A stretch of 64,000 nt of DNA from a virus. Under the pieces are notes generated by a model. The model had not been told where the DNA came from, ran no database searches, and saw only the letters and a list, made by a program, of their open reading frames with translations. Both the position numbers and the translations under genes were made by a program. Below are positions 10,501 to 20,600 of this stretch, in pieces (position 1 is the stretch's first letter; every line of letters starts with the position of its first letter). Location: the IMG/VR virus record IMGVR_UViG_3300036766_000837, positions 50,932 through 114,931 of that record; one strand, given 5' to 3'.

Positions 10501-13500
10501 CTGCTGTAACCAATTTCGATGAGGAGGCAAGAGCTACATTCGCGGTAGTATTCGCTATGGCTGCTCCTGTTGCCGCTCTTTCCATAACTACAACACTCCC
10601 TGTAGCAAGTGCTTGTCGTGTAGCAGCCTCCGCAGTCAAATTTTTAGACACCGCACTAGCTCTCTCTGCAAGAACACTTGCAAGAGTGGCTGTAGTATCA
10701 CCACCCTTTACCGCCTTAGCTAAAGCAGCAACAACGGTAAATGCTTTAATTGCACTTCCTGTAGCAACATATGCCGTTCCTAATGCCTTCATCATCATGG
10801 TTATTTCTTGAATAATCTTAAGCCCCTTAGCAATAACAATAAGGGCCACTAATGAGGCAGTAATTGTTCCGGCAGCATCAGCATCCTTCAAAAATGCTTT
10901 CCCATTTAAAGTTAATAAATCTATGAGGAGTCTAATCCCTTTTGATGCCGCACTAACAACATTTCTTAAAACGGGACCAATCATGCGAAGAAGTCCTGAC
11001 ACGGCCTTAGACATTCCCAATACTGCTCTTCCCACCAATGAACCTAACTTTCTAAAGGCATCTCCGGTACTAACTATACTTTTATCTCCCTGACTAAATA
11101 CACTTACAATATTTCTAACCAAATCGGCTACCGCGCTTTGTATTATCTCTATCGCTTGTGTAACGTAGGGAGCCATACCTTGCCAGATAGCATTCCAATT
11201 CTTTCCTATCGCTAATAACGCTAATCCAACGGCCGCTATTACAGGAAGGAGACTCTTGAATTGCAATATATATTTAGAAAATCCTTCCGCCTGTGTTGAT
11301 TTGCTTATCGCCGTAATCGTTCCTGGACCTTGAAGGAATTGAAATGCTTTCGTTGCCGCAGTTTTAACTTTATCCCAAGCAGTGTTCATTCCCGCTGCAA
11401 TATTTGTTCCAATAGTAGTAAATAAACCCTTATTTTGTGCTACCTCTTTTGCCCCGATTGCCATTCCACCTTCAAGCGCTACAACCTCGGCAGCAGCAAC
11501 GGAGGTTGCTGATGGTATTGTGGCGGCGGCAATGATGGCAGCCTTTGCCGCTGCTTGAGTGGCAAAGGTTCCTTCTATTCCGGCAGCGGTCCATCCCGCC
11601 GCATATCTTCCAGCGGCAGTACGTGTTTGAACTGCCACCGCTTGTGCCGCTTGACTCTTGAATGCTTCCGTCGCCCCTAAAGTCATAACTGCCTGATATC
11701 GTAATTGTGCTGCCTGGAAAGCCTCTAAAGTTCCTGTTGCTCCGCCTTGGGCAGTAGCAAGAGTCCCAAACGCTCCGGCTTGAGCGGCAATGGCTTCCGT
11801 CATAGCATTTGTAGCGAGCATCGCTTCGCCCGCAGTTGCCGCAACACTTTGGTTCATTGCTGGCAATCCGGCAAGAACCATCAATTTGGGATTCTTGGTG
11901 GCACGAGCCAACGCAACTAATCCGAATGGGTCTTCCCGACTTACAATATCTCCAACAACAAGATGTGCCAAACCAGGAACAATTTTTAGTAAACTACCTT
12001 CGATTAGATGTAACTGACCATATAGATATGTTAAGGGGCCAATTGCTGCCGCTATTCCGGCAATAGCCAAGATAGCTTTCTTTGCAGAATCGCTCATGTT
12101 ATTAAAACCATCAACAATCTTAATAATCCAATTAAAGGCTTGTTGGATATATGGAACCATTATTTTTCCAAGAGATGCGGCAGCATTTTCAAGACTAACT
12201 TTCAATCTATCCCAATTTTTTGCCGCACTATTGAGTACGATACTTAACTGTTCTTCGAATACGGCATGAGCCCTTGCCGCATCATTAGAAACGGCCATGG
12301 CCTTGTTGTAGTCAGATGTACTATCATTCATTGCGTCAAATAACTTGGTCATACGGTCAACCTGACGAACACCAAACACATCTGTTAAGAGTCGGGCTGC
12401 GGCTCCCGCCTTCATGCCTGGAGTTTTTTCAATTACTTGAAGTAGTGAGGCAAACTCTTCAAGGGCCGGAATTCCTTTGGCGGCACCCGAAGCCGTATAC
12501 ATCAAATCCCGAAGAGATGTGGTAGAAAATTCCATCTGTTGAGCCATAGCGGCAAATGTCTCCGCAGCCTTATCTGTAGGAGCGGCAAGACGAAGAAGGC
12601 CGAACTTCAATGCATTAGCCGCCTGATTAGCTTGAACACCCTTCTGACGCATACCAGTTAACATCGCGGCGACCTCAGCAACATTAATTCCAAGAAGTTT
12701 TGCGGAAGAAGATACAACGGGAATAGTTATACCCAACTCTTCATATGTTATCGCGGTTTCTGACTGGATTAATTGTAATTTCTCAAGTTCGCTAGTAGTT
12801 TGTTCTATGGTTAGGTTATAGGTTGACATTACCGAACGGATAAGTTCATAAGAACTTGCCAGGTCAAGGTCTCCCTGAGTAACCGCCGCAAGTTGCGTTG
12901 TAAGGGTTGTTAACTGTAGGTTAAGTTTTTCTTCTACAAATCCTGCGGCAGCCCACAGTGAAGCAACCTGTACGATATCTGCCTGATGGATTGCCATTTG
13001 TTCGGATAGTGCCTCAAATGCCGGACCTAATGTACTATCCATCATTTGGGCGAATTCAGAAACACTTACTCCGGCTTGAGCCATATATTTCTGCAATTCT
13101 GTTGTTTGCCTGTTTAGTTCAAGAGTAAGATTGGTTATTACTGCTGCAATGCCAAGAAGAGGAAGGGTAATACCAACCATCATCTGACGACCAACCCACT
13201 GCGCTTGCTTACCAGTGTTTATCAGTTGATTGGACATACCATGGAGTTTTGAAATCCAAAGGTCACCCATAATCCTAAATTTCGCGCCAGGAACCGTAGC
13301 AAGACTTACCAAACTACCTTTAGTGGCATCAGAGACAACTTGAACATCTCGTAGTTCACTACTCATGGAGGCGGCTAATTGTGCAGAAGCCGCCCCACTC
13401 TTAGACATAGATGCCAATACGGCCTTCGAGTTACCAGAGAATACCTGGCCAAATGTATTTTGTCCTTGAGCTAATCTAACAAAAGAAGCGGCGGCTGTAT

Positions 13501-13696
13501 CTCCCATCCCCGCCATAGTCTTCAATGCCGCAATTTGTGCTGGTCCACCAAGATACTTACCAGTTGTTATTGCGCTAGATGCATTGATTGCTGCAAGTTC
13601 TCCATAGGCGCGGGAAACAGATTCAATAGATTTCTTGGTTTCCGCCGCCCCTTCGGACATGAATTTTATAAGTATTGATGCTATATTCTCACTCAA
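7508..13696 (-). CDS. tape measure protein with C-terminal M15-type peptidase domain
   Basis: This 2,062-residue protein sets tail length and is threaded through the tail tube. A TP901-type tape measure core spans about residues 200-430 (SEFAQMMDSTLGPAFEALSEQM ... GMRQKGVQANQAANALKFG, both read with neighbouring helices). Long Ala-rich hydrophobic segments follow, and a charged Gln/Glu coiled coil lies at about 1400-1560. The C-terminal part has the Gly-rich IMAQPGEYVFSKKTV region common in tape measures. It then has SQHSYGNAVDL (about 1895) and HTTHVHADF (about 1957), matching the zinc ligands H-x-x-G-x-A-x-D and H-x-H of M15 (VanY/D-Ala-D-Ala type) peptidases, so the tail probably cuts peptidoglycan on entry. 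The start is TTG after AAGG. Confidence 0.93.
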   Translation of the reverse strand: MSENIASILIKFMSEGAAETKKSIESVSRAYGELAAINASSAITTGKYLGGPAQIAALKTMAGMGDTAAASFVRLAQGQNTFGQVFSGNSKAVLASMSKSGAASAQLAASMSSELRDVQVVSDATKGSLVSLATVPGAKFRIMGDLWISKLHGMSNQLINTGKQAQWVGRQMMVGITLPLLGIAAVITNLTLELNRQTTELQKYMAQAGVSVSEFAQMMDSTLGPAFEALSEQMAIHQADIVQVASLWAAAGFVEEKLNLQLTTLTTQLAAVTQGDLDLASSYELIRSVMSTYNLTIEQTTSELEKLQLIQSETAITYEELGITIPVVSSSAKLLGINVAEVAAMLTGMRQKGVQANQAANALKFGLLRLAAPTDKAAETFAAMAQQMEFSTTSLRDLMYTASGAAKGIPALEEFASLLQVIEKTPGMKAGAAARLLTDVFGVRQVDRMTKLFDAMNDSTSDYNKAMAVSNDAARAHAVFEEQLSIVLNSAAKNWDRLKVSLENAAASLGKIMVPYIQQAFNWIIKIVDGFNNMSDSAKKAILAIAGIAAAIGPLTYLYGQLHLIEGSLLKIVPGLAHLVVGDIVSREDPFGLVALARATKNPKLMVLAGLPAMNQSVAATAGEAMLATNAMTEAIAAQAGAFGTLATAQGGATGTLEAFQAAQLRYQAVMTLGATEAFKSQAAQAVAVQTRTAAGRYAAGWTAAGIEGTFATQAAAKAAIIAAATIPSATSVAAAEVVALEGGMAIGAKEVAQNKGLFTTIGTNIAAGMNTAWDKVKTAATKAFQFLQGPGTITAISKSTQAEGFSKYILQFKSLLPVIAAVGLALLAIGKNWNAIWQGMAPYVTQAIEIIQSAVADLVRNIVSVFSQGDKSIVSTGDAFRKLGSLVGRAVLGMSKAVSGLLRMIGPVLRNVVSAASKGIRLLIDLLTLNGKAFLKDADAAGTITASLVALIVIAKGLKIIQEITMMMKALGTAYVATGSAIKAFTVVAALAKAVKGGDTTATLASVLAERASAVSKNLTAEAATRQALATGSVVVMERAATGAAIANTTANVALASSSKLVTAVSPWLMLATVIGTVIMAFSTFGRHVDEIAEAVSNHVQAISDAFQELAKTITEKADIEEFEQSWTSALSAVGEQLKEIAGVAEVKGPAGPLDLPGVEFAKNIEDVEKWSRLMGQLTDIPIGDFVGNINDKARMALANFVGITEEVQNITDYGTNMNQVFNDFMNSVENGDSLMLAIDSEAKDLLKVLSTADIDQLNMGISDIKDNLALTQASIGPHLVKMFQAMAVGNEKMVQEEYKSVQYTKELVLFYQRLLSLIERSGILFDAEADSFNAQAADFATLAGEVDTDAFKKKGTEEGQAYWDALESELGSLASNVSNVVLEAFDKNAEATLAAFDKSSEARLEAFTATEEKRLGVYDAQIAKIEDVNEREDWLQQQREYRQQREQLIQQGELNSAIAYRERIKAIAEGRYDDAAILEMQAKADYKDNQQSIRDLDQQHTQTLADRRRQKRIDELNKEKDALQEMLDAQRDALQESLDAQKEAMQESIDQERTLLQNRLDEVLKFTPRNKKEWEKQYKDILALGDTYGIQINDVAAIFMADYGRTIQEGFRQARVWAEQAAIRDATAIGASTAEAMRGELANASTPADRKFFTLLSEYASAQAKYAGLHEPMPKALMLSFIQQISAALAGVSKTAIKYAGTAGYGPKAHTGGLIEGSHEEVPIMAQPGEYVFSKKTVKKFGARALERLSKFHIGGMVGGTGYVGGIPNSVVSGEQLYNLAMVPMATLGTAYQLLAPIIGDMTRGMVGTAAKMMGQWALNSLIEQAGTAYAAGMGRGYPAGGPGAPGKIETPYGLITKSLWAFVQQIKNLFPNTSMGGFNYVKYIAGTNIFSQHSYGNAVDLGMSNSEKIRSAIWNWALKNVAPLHMGHLIYKTSIWSDENPTIHAYTGVPHTTHVHADFMPQYGGTPPGYPIGMHGGGVVKFNTPALLHAGETVVPANISKALSKAAGNNSTVNINVDIGHFFGNDESYRQLYSTLEKVGNKISKERGANNMVVKVGNS

Positions 13697-13699
13697 GCC

Positions 13700-14319
13700 T
13701 TATAGTTCTCCCGATTGCTGGTAGTCAAATAACACCTGCCCTTCAGCCATGATTGGACCGGTAGCTACCACAGTCTCATCTTTCTGGTCGGGAACACTTG
13801 CGCCAAGTGCAGAAGCAACGGTCTTAAGCATTCTAGATTGTCGTTCGGTCGCCATTTCATATAATATAAACAACTCATCTAGAGTAAGATTTTCCTCTAA
13901 ATTATCAAAACTATTCCATGCTCCCGATTCACACATCACCTCAGCCTCTACATCATCTAAGGGGAGATCGTCAAATGTTAGGGCGTCCCCCTCGCCCTTT
14001 AAGCGTTTGGGTTTTCTTCAAGACGATTGCCCATAGCTACACTGAACAGTTTCCAGAAGATTTCAACATCAATAGCGTCTTCCAGAGCATCTCGATTTTC
14101 CGCAAGCTTAGTGTCGATACCTTTCATAACAATAGCAGCAGCATCCATCATAAGATCGATATCTTTATCCGTTAATTTCTCGCGCTCTCCAACTAGAAGT
14201 TTGTCCGAAATCTTAACGAATTGTCTAAGTTGCTTGATTGTGAGAGGTTTCACCGTTCGAGTTACACCATCAGCAAATTCCATCTCGACAGCAATCCTAG
14301 CCGATTTCTTGTCTACCAT
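13700..14319 (-). CDS. tail assembly chaperone GT fusion made by -1 frameshift (predicted)
   Basis: The 79-codon frame ending at 13700 is open back to a TGA at 14018-14020, upstream of the stop of the gene before it. Its codons 5' of the GTG at 13939 (GEGDALTFDDLPLDDVEAE) are acidic and protein-like, so it probably begins by frameshift rather than at 13939. A ribosome slipping -1 on A AAC CCA at 14008-14014 would pass the TAA at 13999 and continue to 13700. This gives the GT-type fusion expected directly before the tape measure gene. Chaperones of this kind coat the tape measure during assembly. Independent initiation at GTG 13939 cannot be excluded. Confidence 0.75.
13980..14014 (-). promoter_or_regulatory. 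programmed -1 frameshift signal
   Basis: In the reading frame of the G-type chaperone the heptamer A AAC CCA (14008-14014) fits X XXY YYZ. Nine bases further on is a hairpin with stem AGGGCG / CGCCCT (13993-13998 and 13980-13985) and a seven-base purine loop. The heptamer, spacing and stem are all as expected for bacterial -1 frameshifting. The -1 frame is open to 13700. Confidence 0.8.
13999..14319 (-). CDS. tail assembly chaperone (G-type)
   Basis: This 106-residue protein is encoded between the major tail protein and the tape measure, the usual place of the G chaperone. The start is the ATG at 14319, because AAAGGAGAT sits just ahead of it; a longer frame to 14367 lacks a site. The sequence (EMEFADGVTRTVKPLTIKQL, KLTDKDIDLMMDAAAIVM) is mixed alpha/beta with helices, as in other tail chaperones. 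It ends at TAA 13999-14001, immediately after the slippery heptamer. Confidence 0.85.
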   Translation of the reverse strand: MVDKKSARIAVEMEFADGVTRTVKPLTIKQLRQFVKISDKLLVGEREKLTDKDIDLMMDAAAIVMKGIDTKLAENRDALEDAIDVEIFWKLFSVAMGNRLEENPNA

Positions 14320-14338
14320 GTCATCTCCTTTCAAAGAT

Positions 14339-14367
14339 ATTATGAAGATTTTTTCTATAAAAAGCAA
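14339..14367 (-). promoter_or_regulatory. possible sigma70-like promoter for tail genes
   Basis: On the minus strand TTGCTT (14362-14367) is followed after 17 bases by CATAAT (14339-14344), just downstream of a terminator and 20 bases before the chaperone start. The match to consensus is moderate. Confidence 0.4.
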
Positions 14368-14463
14368 TTGTTGAAGCTAACTTATTTTACCATATCTGTA
14401 AAATATATTAAAATGCAGTCCATGTCTCATCCTCATACATTTCCATGTTTTTAATTATAATAT

Positions 14464-14490
14464 AAAAACAGACCCCCCAACTTGGGGGGC
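14464..14490 (-). terminator. rho-independent terminator after major tail gene
   Basis: A C6/G6 stem with loop AACTT (14473-14489) is followed on the minus strand by a T run (14464-14468). The plus-strand flank also has a T run, so it may work in both directions. It separates the abundant major tail protein from the chaperones. Confidence 0.85.
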
Positions 14491-14520
14491 CTGCTAATTT
14501 TTTTCTAGTTTGTCTTCATA

Positions 14521-15102
14521 TTACAACTCGTCCTCTATAAAACCGTATTGAGCAACCGAGTAGTTCGGGTCGGCTAGGATTCGAAATGCTACGGGGAACA
14601 TGGTTGCTTCAGCACGTTTTAGTGCATGAGAAGAAGTATCAACCGCTACAATTCTACGGCAGAAATACTTCCTTCTCTTCAAAGCACTTGCAGTAGAATT
14701 AGGACTCCTTCCAAATACGACCAATTGCCTTTCAACTGGTTCATCTTCGGGAACCGTAATATTCAGTGTCGCTGTTCCGGCATTTGTAGAGTAGGCGCTA
14801 TCAGGCAAACCCCAAACCATCTTCAGATTTGTTAATGTAGCTTCTGCCAAGTTCGTTCTCACGGTAACCCTGAAACCGTTCTGATAAATAATCGCGGCAT
14901 CCTTAAGTTGGTCAACCACGATATCTGTATAGTCAGGCTCATACGCTACCTCAACGCCGTCCATAGTGGCCCCAAGATGGGAACCATTGGTATCAAGTGT
15001 GGTCTGCGGAAGCGTATTAAATGTAGCCCAATAAGTGTCACCAGGACTGGCGACATATAGGTTACCAGCACCCACAATTATATTTTCAATGTTGATGGTC
15101 AA
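14521..15102 (-). CDS. major tail protein
   Basis: This 193-residue protein forms the tail tube. It lies between the tail terminator and the chaperones and is followed by a strong terminator, as expected for a highly expressed structural gene. NIIVGAGNLYVASPG opens the protein, then YEPDYTDIVVDQLKDAA, the typical N-terminal layout of siphoviral major tail proteins. The rest is strand-rich (LNITVPEDEPVERQLVVFG). The start is TTG at 15102, preceded by AGGAGGTG about 12 bases upstream; no ATG is suitably placed. Confidence 0.85.
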   Translation of the reverse strand: MTINIENIIVGAGNLYVASPGDTYWATFNTLPQTTLDTNGSHLGATMDGVEVAYEPDYTDIVVDQLKDAAIIYQNGFRVTVRTNLAEATLTNLKMVWGLPDSAYSTNAGTATLNITVPEDEPVERQLVVFGRSPNSTASALKRRKYFCRRIVAVDTSSHALKRAEATMFPVAFRILADPNYSVAQYGFIEDEL

Positions 15103-15180
15103 ATCTAGTTTTCACCTCCTAAATTCAAGAGGGGCTACCTCTCGTTATCATAGTTTCAAAGAATCGTTTATATTGCAAAT

Positions 15181-15681
15181 CTATATCAAAACCGTGTCTA
15201 TCAATGTAATCTCCCTATTTCGCGTATAGGCCCCCCATAGATTGTCTCTATCTGAAAATGTGTAAATGACCCCACAAGAGACCATCTGCTCCCATACCCC
15301 CAAATCTTGGGATGGCAAAACAGGATAACCAGATGAATAAAAAATAAGGTCCATAACCTTAACCGTTCCAGTAGAATCTGTGACCGGCAGGTTGGGGTTA
15401 GAATCATCTGCATCGACAAGATAGATGATCCTTTCAACTATTTTGGTGAGATTATCTATATTGGTATCTCCCGCCCAATATTGGATAACATCCCTTCTAA
15501 TCCTCATATTATTGGGTTGTATAACTGGGACCGATAAGTATCTGATATATGGGTATGACTTTCCACCAATCGGTTCCCCGGCAACCCCCGGAAATATATT
15601 CGGAGAGGTTCCCCCAAATAATCTTTTGATTACTATATCATTTTTTATCAAATCATTTACTAATATGGTAGCTGTCTTCAT
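15181..15681 (-). CDS. tail terminator / completion protein
   Basis: This 166-residue protein is encoded just before the major tail protein. The pattern of an N-terminal helix, then PYIRYLSVPVIQPNN, then TKIVERIIYLVDADD fits the small tail-terminator family that caps the tail tube. Its start overlaps the previous stop by ATGA. Assignment rests on gene order and overall shape. Confidence 0.65.
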   Translation of the reverse strand: MKTATILVNDLIKNDIVIKRLFGGTSPNIFPGVAGEPIGGKSYPYIRYLSVPVIQPNNMRIRRDVIQYWAGDTNIDNLTKIVERIIYLVDADDSNPNLPVTDSTGTVKVMDLIFYSSGYPVLPSQDLGVWEQMVSCGVIYTFSDRDNLWGAYTRNREITLIDTVLI

Positions 15682-16307
15682 CTATTGAAGATTCCTCCCC
15701 CGGCTATAAACTGTCCCCCTCCAAAGAATCTCAGGCTCGATGGGTCATATACTCCACCTGCGGGAGCGCGATACCTTCCGCCAGAAATCCTCTCTTCAAC
15801 CGTAACCCCATGAGCCTCCCAATAATTATGAACAGATTCTATAACCGTATTTACCATTTCTGATTGTGTTACCTCTGCTATCCCAGGAGCTATAGTATTA
15901 ATAAGATTTTCAGCATAGTTCATTATCGATGGGCGTCCTGCTGTTGTTACTCCTTTAACGTAGATTCCTTGCTCCCCTTGCTTACCCAACTGCATTGGTC
16001 TTGTAGTCGGCCCTAACTTTTCACTTGGGAGGAATGTCGCCACTCCCATTTTCGGCAAAGCAAAAGTAGCGGCTTCTGCTGTTCCATGCATCACCGTAAC
16101 AAGATATGCACTTTCTGATACAGGAGAAGTACCGACACGTATCTTTCCCTTTATCTCTTCGGGGATGCTCATCATAAAAGCGGAAGTGGCGAAGGCAGCG
16201 GCTTTAGCTAATGCCAAAGTAGCCAATCCCTCGGTTGCATCTATATTGGCTACTAAATCTTTTATCACATCGTCTTTTATAAGAACGTTTGCCGATTTAA
16301 ATACCAT
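15678..16307 (-). CDS. neck / tail-completion protein
   Basis: This 209-residue protein lies between the head-closure and tail-terminator genes, the place of HK97 gp10-like proteins. It has an Ala-rich helical N-terminal half (LATLALAKAAAFATSAFMMSI) and a Gly/Arg-rich C-terminus (SGGRYRAPAGG ... FGGGQFIAGGGIFNR). No catalytic motif. It ends by ATGA overlap with the next gene. Confidence 0.55.
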   Translation of the reverse strand: MVFKSANVLIKDDVIKDLVANIDATEGLATLALAKAAAFATSAFMMSIPEEIKGKIRVGTSPVSESAYLVTVMHGTAEAATFALPKMGVATFLPSEKLGPTTRPMQLGKQGEQGIYVKGVTTAGRPSIMNYAENLINTIAPGIAEVTQSEMVNTVIESVHNYWEAHGVTVEERISGGRYRAPAGGVYDPSSLRFFGGGQFIAGGGIFNR

Positions 16308-16316
16308 TCCTTCTCC

Positions 16317-16661
16317 CTAGTCCAGAATTTTTTGGCAATTTAAGGTTACATGCGTTACTGTTGCCCAACCCCTTTGCGACCTTATACCAATTATGTTAAA
16401 TTCTCCATCATCTACAAATTTTCCATATCTATCTTTTATATTTCTTATCTGGTCACTATTATTTATATCAGTATCGTTCGTAAAAATCAGATAGGAAGTG
16501 GGATTTTGAATCCTTCCAACCAATCTTTCCTCGGCTCTGGAAGGCATATAATCGCATTTTATTGTACGGTCATATTTCCACTCCGAACTTTCCTGTCCAG
16601 AATCATTATAATATATTTCTTTTTCCCAAATTTCGGCCTTAAATGGTAAGTGTGCCCACAT
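16317..16661 (-). CDS. head-closure / head-tail joining protein
   Basis: This 114-residue strand-rich protein resembles head-closure proteins of the SPP1 gp16 type. It begins with a short strand (FKAEIWEKEIYY), has a basic-acidic middle (KCDYMPSRAEERLVGRIQ) and closes with GIRSQRGWATVTHVTLNCQ. Gene order places it between the connector and the neck protein. Assignment is by position and size. Confidence 0.6.
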   Translation of the reverse strand: MWAHLPFKAEIWEKEIYYNDSGQESSEWKYDRTIKCDYMPSRAEERLVGRIQNPTSYLIFTNDTDINNSDQIRNIKDRYGKFVDDGEFNIIGIRSQRGWATVTHVTLNCQKILD

Positions 16662-17558
16662 TTAAATCAGCCTGACCTTATAATTTATAGAGTTAGACAA
16701 AAGAACATCAACATCGTAGTTTCCGGTAGTACCCAATAGGTCTTGACTAAACGTTAAGGTTCTGTCCCCCATACTTGCAACAATAACTCCATGCTGATGA
16801 AGCATATAGTCATCATTGAAGTAATCCGATATAAGTAATCGAGCACTTTCAGAAACCTCTTCTGGAACATATTGCCATCCCCAATTTCCCAATATATGAT
16901 ATTCAACACTCGACGGGAAATAGGCACTCGCTTCTATAATCCCCCTCTTGATATCCGAGAAATATCTTGAAAAGGCATTTTGTGGGCGAATCCAATAATC
17001 ATCGAATATCTCCACCTCAGTTGTGATATCATCTGTTCCATCAATCTTAACTGAGGTAAGTAGATATATCCTCTCATCCAAGAACAAGGTATCCTTATTT
17101 TGTCCTCTGATGATTTTAGTTACATTCTCTTGGAATGAGAATGTATCGTTACAGACCGAATTTATTATCTTCCTTGCCATTCGCTCCTTACGATAGATTT
17201 CCTCATTTGATTTATCCTCCAACTCAAGAAACGTGTCTTTTACCTCTTGAGCAGTGGTATATGGAACAACGACATCATAGTATTCTATCTTAGTATTAAC
17301 GACACCATCTACCGTATATAGCCAAACAGACTTATATTTGCCAACCTTAGAATTAAGTAGGGTGGTGAGAATATATTCATATATCCCCGCCCCCACATGG
17401 TCCGCCAATTGGCCTGTTACTACTGCCGAATTGTCTACAAGATAGGTAATCGTAACGAACACCTGATGAACATTATTCACCACGTCAGCATTCTGTAGCC
17501 TTCCATTTACATATATAGATAATGTTACGGAATCGCTTGTTTGATATAGGTGTTCCAT
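16662..17558 (-). CDS. head-tail connector protein
   Basis: This 298-residue protein begins with an Ig-like strand region (1-100) and continues with a helical connector-type segment (AQEVKDTFLELEDKSNEEIYRK, 104 onward, IINSVCNDTF). The C-terminal half contains SESARLLISDYFNDD, typical of gp6-like adaptor proteins below the portal. The ATG at 17558 is preceded by AAGGAGGTGATCT, a full match to the 3' end of 16S rRNA, so translation should be strong. Confidence 0.65.
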   Translation of the reverse strand: MEHLYQTSDSVTLSIYVNGRLQNADVVNNVHQVFVTITYLVDNSAVVTGQLADHVGAGIYEYILTTLLNSKVGKYKSVWLYTVDGVVNTKIEYYDVVVPYTTAQEVKDTFLELEDKSNEEIYRKERMARKIINSVCNDTFSFQENVTKIIRGQNKDTLFLDERIYLLTSVKIDGTDDITTEVEIFDDYWIRPQNAFSRYFSDIKRGIIEASAYFPSSVEYHILGNWGWQYVPEEVSESARLLISDYFNDDYMLHQHGVIVASMGDRTLTFSQDLLGTTGNYDVDVLLSNSINYKVRLI

Positions 17559-17631
17559 TTTAGATCACCTCCTTGTAATATTTGTTGTAATCTCACCTTA
17601 GATTCTACCTCCTATCTGATTTTTTCTCCAA

Positions 17632-20600
17632 TTAGAATGAGATATTCTTATCTCCACCCCCAGATTCACCGTCGATACTTCGACGCCTTTCAAGAGTTTC
17701 GGAAGTTAGAGATGTTTCTGTACCCCCCTCAGGGTCTATATTTGCCCGTCTTTCAAGAGCCTCAGACGACATTTCCATATGACCGCTAGGCTCAGGGCCA
17801 ATCTTATGTACCTTTCTCTTCAGAGATGTGTACACACCATGAGAAACTCTTCCTCTCCTTACTATGTACGCATCTACACCTGAATGCATTAAGTTCCCGG
17901 TTATAATTATTCCAGCCTCAACCGCTGAAGAAATCCTTATGATTGCAATAGTTGAGACAACCAGGCGAGTATTTACCGTCTCTTGGGCGACAATTCCACA
18001 AACTATATCTGTATCCGCAAAAGACGTTCTAGATATAGAAGACCTAATCGAAGATTCTATAGAAATAGACTTAACTATTAGAGCCTCTATCTGAGTAGTA
18101 GTGACCCCCTGTTCCTCCACCCGAGAATCTACAGAAGTCTCCAAAGAATATCTATTTAATATTAGAGACCTTACGATATTATTAATCGTGATAGTCTTTG
18201 TTATTAAACTAGATATGCTTGTAGATATCTTCTGAATCTTTTCAATTCCAGCAGTTATTTTCGTCTCTATTCTCGACTGAAGAGACAGTAGTGACTCTAT
18301 ATATGTTACATAGGTTTTCGGCGTATAGATTACAAAATCAACTGCCTGACTAACCCTTGATAGCCTTAAGATAGAAGAATCTATATTTGTGGCAATTCTA
18401 ATTGTCTTCTGTATACAAGAATCTATCTGTTGTGATACTCCATATTGATGAGAAATCAAAGACTCTATTTGAGAGGACCGGCCAATTTCTTTTCTTTGGA
18501 TAGCATCGATAGATGAAATTATAGTGCGCGATTTTTGCACTAATACTGTTATTTCAGACGATAACCTTCTGGCGGGAAGAACCAAGGAATCTATACTAGA
18601 TTCCACACAAATCGTCTTTGATATATCAGAATCGACATAATTTTCTACTAGTCGCCTAGTTACGATATAGGAATCAATAGCGGCAAAGATTTCAGATGTT
18701 TCTATAATTGAGGTGTCTACCAGATGAACCCTTATATTTTCTATAAAGGCTACAGTATCGATAAAATGACTGATTGCCGAAGTTGTTTGTCTCAAAAAAT
18801 CAATAGAGGTGTTAACATCAAAAATCTTTACTACCAGAGATTCTTCCGCACTTTCAACAGAATATATATGCTGGATTAGAGCATCAAGATTAGAAATTAT
18901 AGTATTGGATTTCTCAAGTAATACCGCCGTGCCATGAGATTGAGTTTCGGTTGCAATCAATAGGCTATCTATAGAAACGGCAAGAGTTTCTACCTTAAGT
19001 TTTAATGTCTCTATGGTAGTCCAAGAAGAACTAGAAAATTCTATTAGAGACCCTAGACTCGTCTGTTGTTGCAGTATTTGGAGTATATCAGCATCAATCG
19101 AAGAAATTATAGTGCGCGATTTTTGTATTAATGCCTCCACCACAAATGCAACTGTTTGCGTTGAAAGTATCAGAGAATCGGCATAAGATTCTTGACCATT
19201 AGTTTTCTCCACCAAAGAATCGATATCAGATTGCCAGATTCCTCTGATAACTATATCGGTATCGATAGATGTTTCTTCTTGGGAAGTAGAAATTATAGAT
19301 GCATCAATTTGAGAAGTTACAACCGTTCCAATAAATACCACAACATCAACGGAATGTGATATGGCGGAACTAGTAAGAGTTAGAGCATCAATCTCTGAGG
19401 AGGAGATTTCCCCTCTCTGAATGAGAGAACCAATTAAGCTGGCTACTGTTGCAAAACGCAATATCAGGGCCTCTATATCATGGTTAGTAGAGAACCCTTG
19501 CTCGATAAGAGCATCCGCATTACTTTCTACAACAATCGACGCCTTAGATATCACAGTGTCTATCAAATTAACCACGAAGGCAGTTCTTAGTATCGAAGTA
19601 TCAACACTACCACTGGTTATATATGTATGTTTGATAAGGGCGTCTATAGATTCATAAGTCTGGAATGTCGAACCTATCAGGCTCTCTATCTCTGTAGATT
19701 TTATTGTGAAAGAAAGTATGAGAGATTCTATTGTCGAATTTGGCCTCTCCGTCTTAGATATCAGAACCTCAAGGTCATGAGAAACTGTCGGAGTAATTAG
19801 AATCCCGACATCAATACCCGAAGACACTTCACCCCGAACGACTATCTTTGTATCAGCGTTCGAACTTTCCCGAGATGTCTTTTCTATTAACGCCTTAAGA
19901 GATACCGCAACATACCCGGCCTTATCGAGAGAAGAACTAACAGCATGACTTATAGCATTTGTAGTTCTAAGGAGAGACCCAATCTCAAAGTTTATGGTAG
20001 AGAGTTTAAGTATCGAGGCCGATACATCAATTGTCTTCGTATATAGTTTTTGAATCAGAGAGTCTATAATGTTTTCTATCTGATACAAGTGTTGGACTAG
20101 AGTTTCTATCTCTGTATAGATACCTGTAGTCTTTTTGTTCAAAGACTCTGTACCGCTGTATACCCATGCCGACTTTTCAACCAAAGACTCCAGAATATTT
20201 TGAGTCTTGTTCGTTAACAGTATGAGAGAGTCAATAGACGATACCGCAACAAAGGTTGACCGTATCAGAGATTGTATGGTCGAGGATACAGACAGCCTCA
20301 TAGAAATACGAGAATCTATTAAACTGTATCTTGATATCGAAAAAAGAATCAGAGAATCGATTGCTGTCGTTTTCTCTCCCTGTTTTTGTTGGAGAGCGTC
20401 TACAACGCTTTCTATCCGAGATACCTTCCTTATCAGAACGTCAATCGCAGTAGAGGCAATACTTGTTCTCCACACCAAAGAATCTATAGTGGTTAACAGA
20501 AGAATCCAATTTACCAGATATCCCTCAATGGAATGGAAAATTCTACCCGTTATTTGTATTACTGCCTCTACGTTGTATGCAGAGTATCCATAGACCTCTA

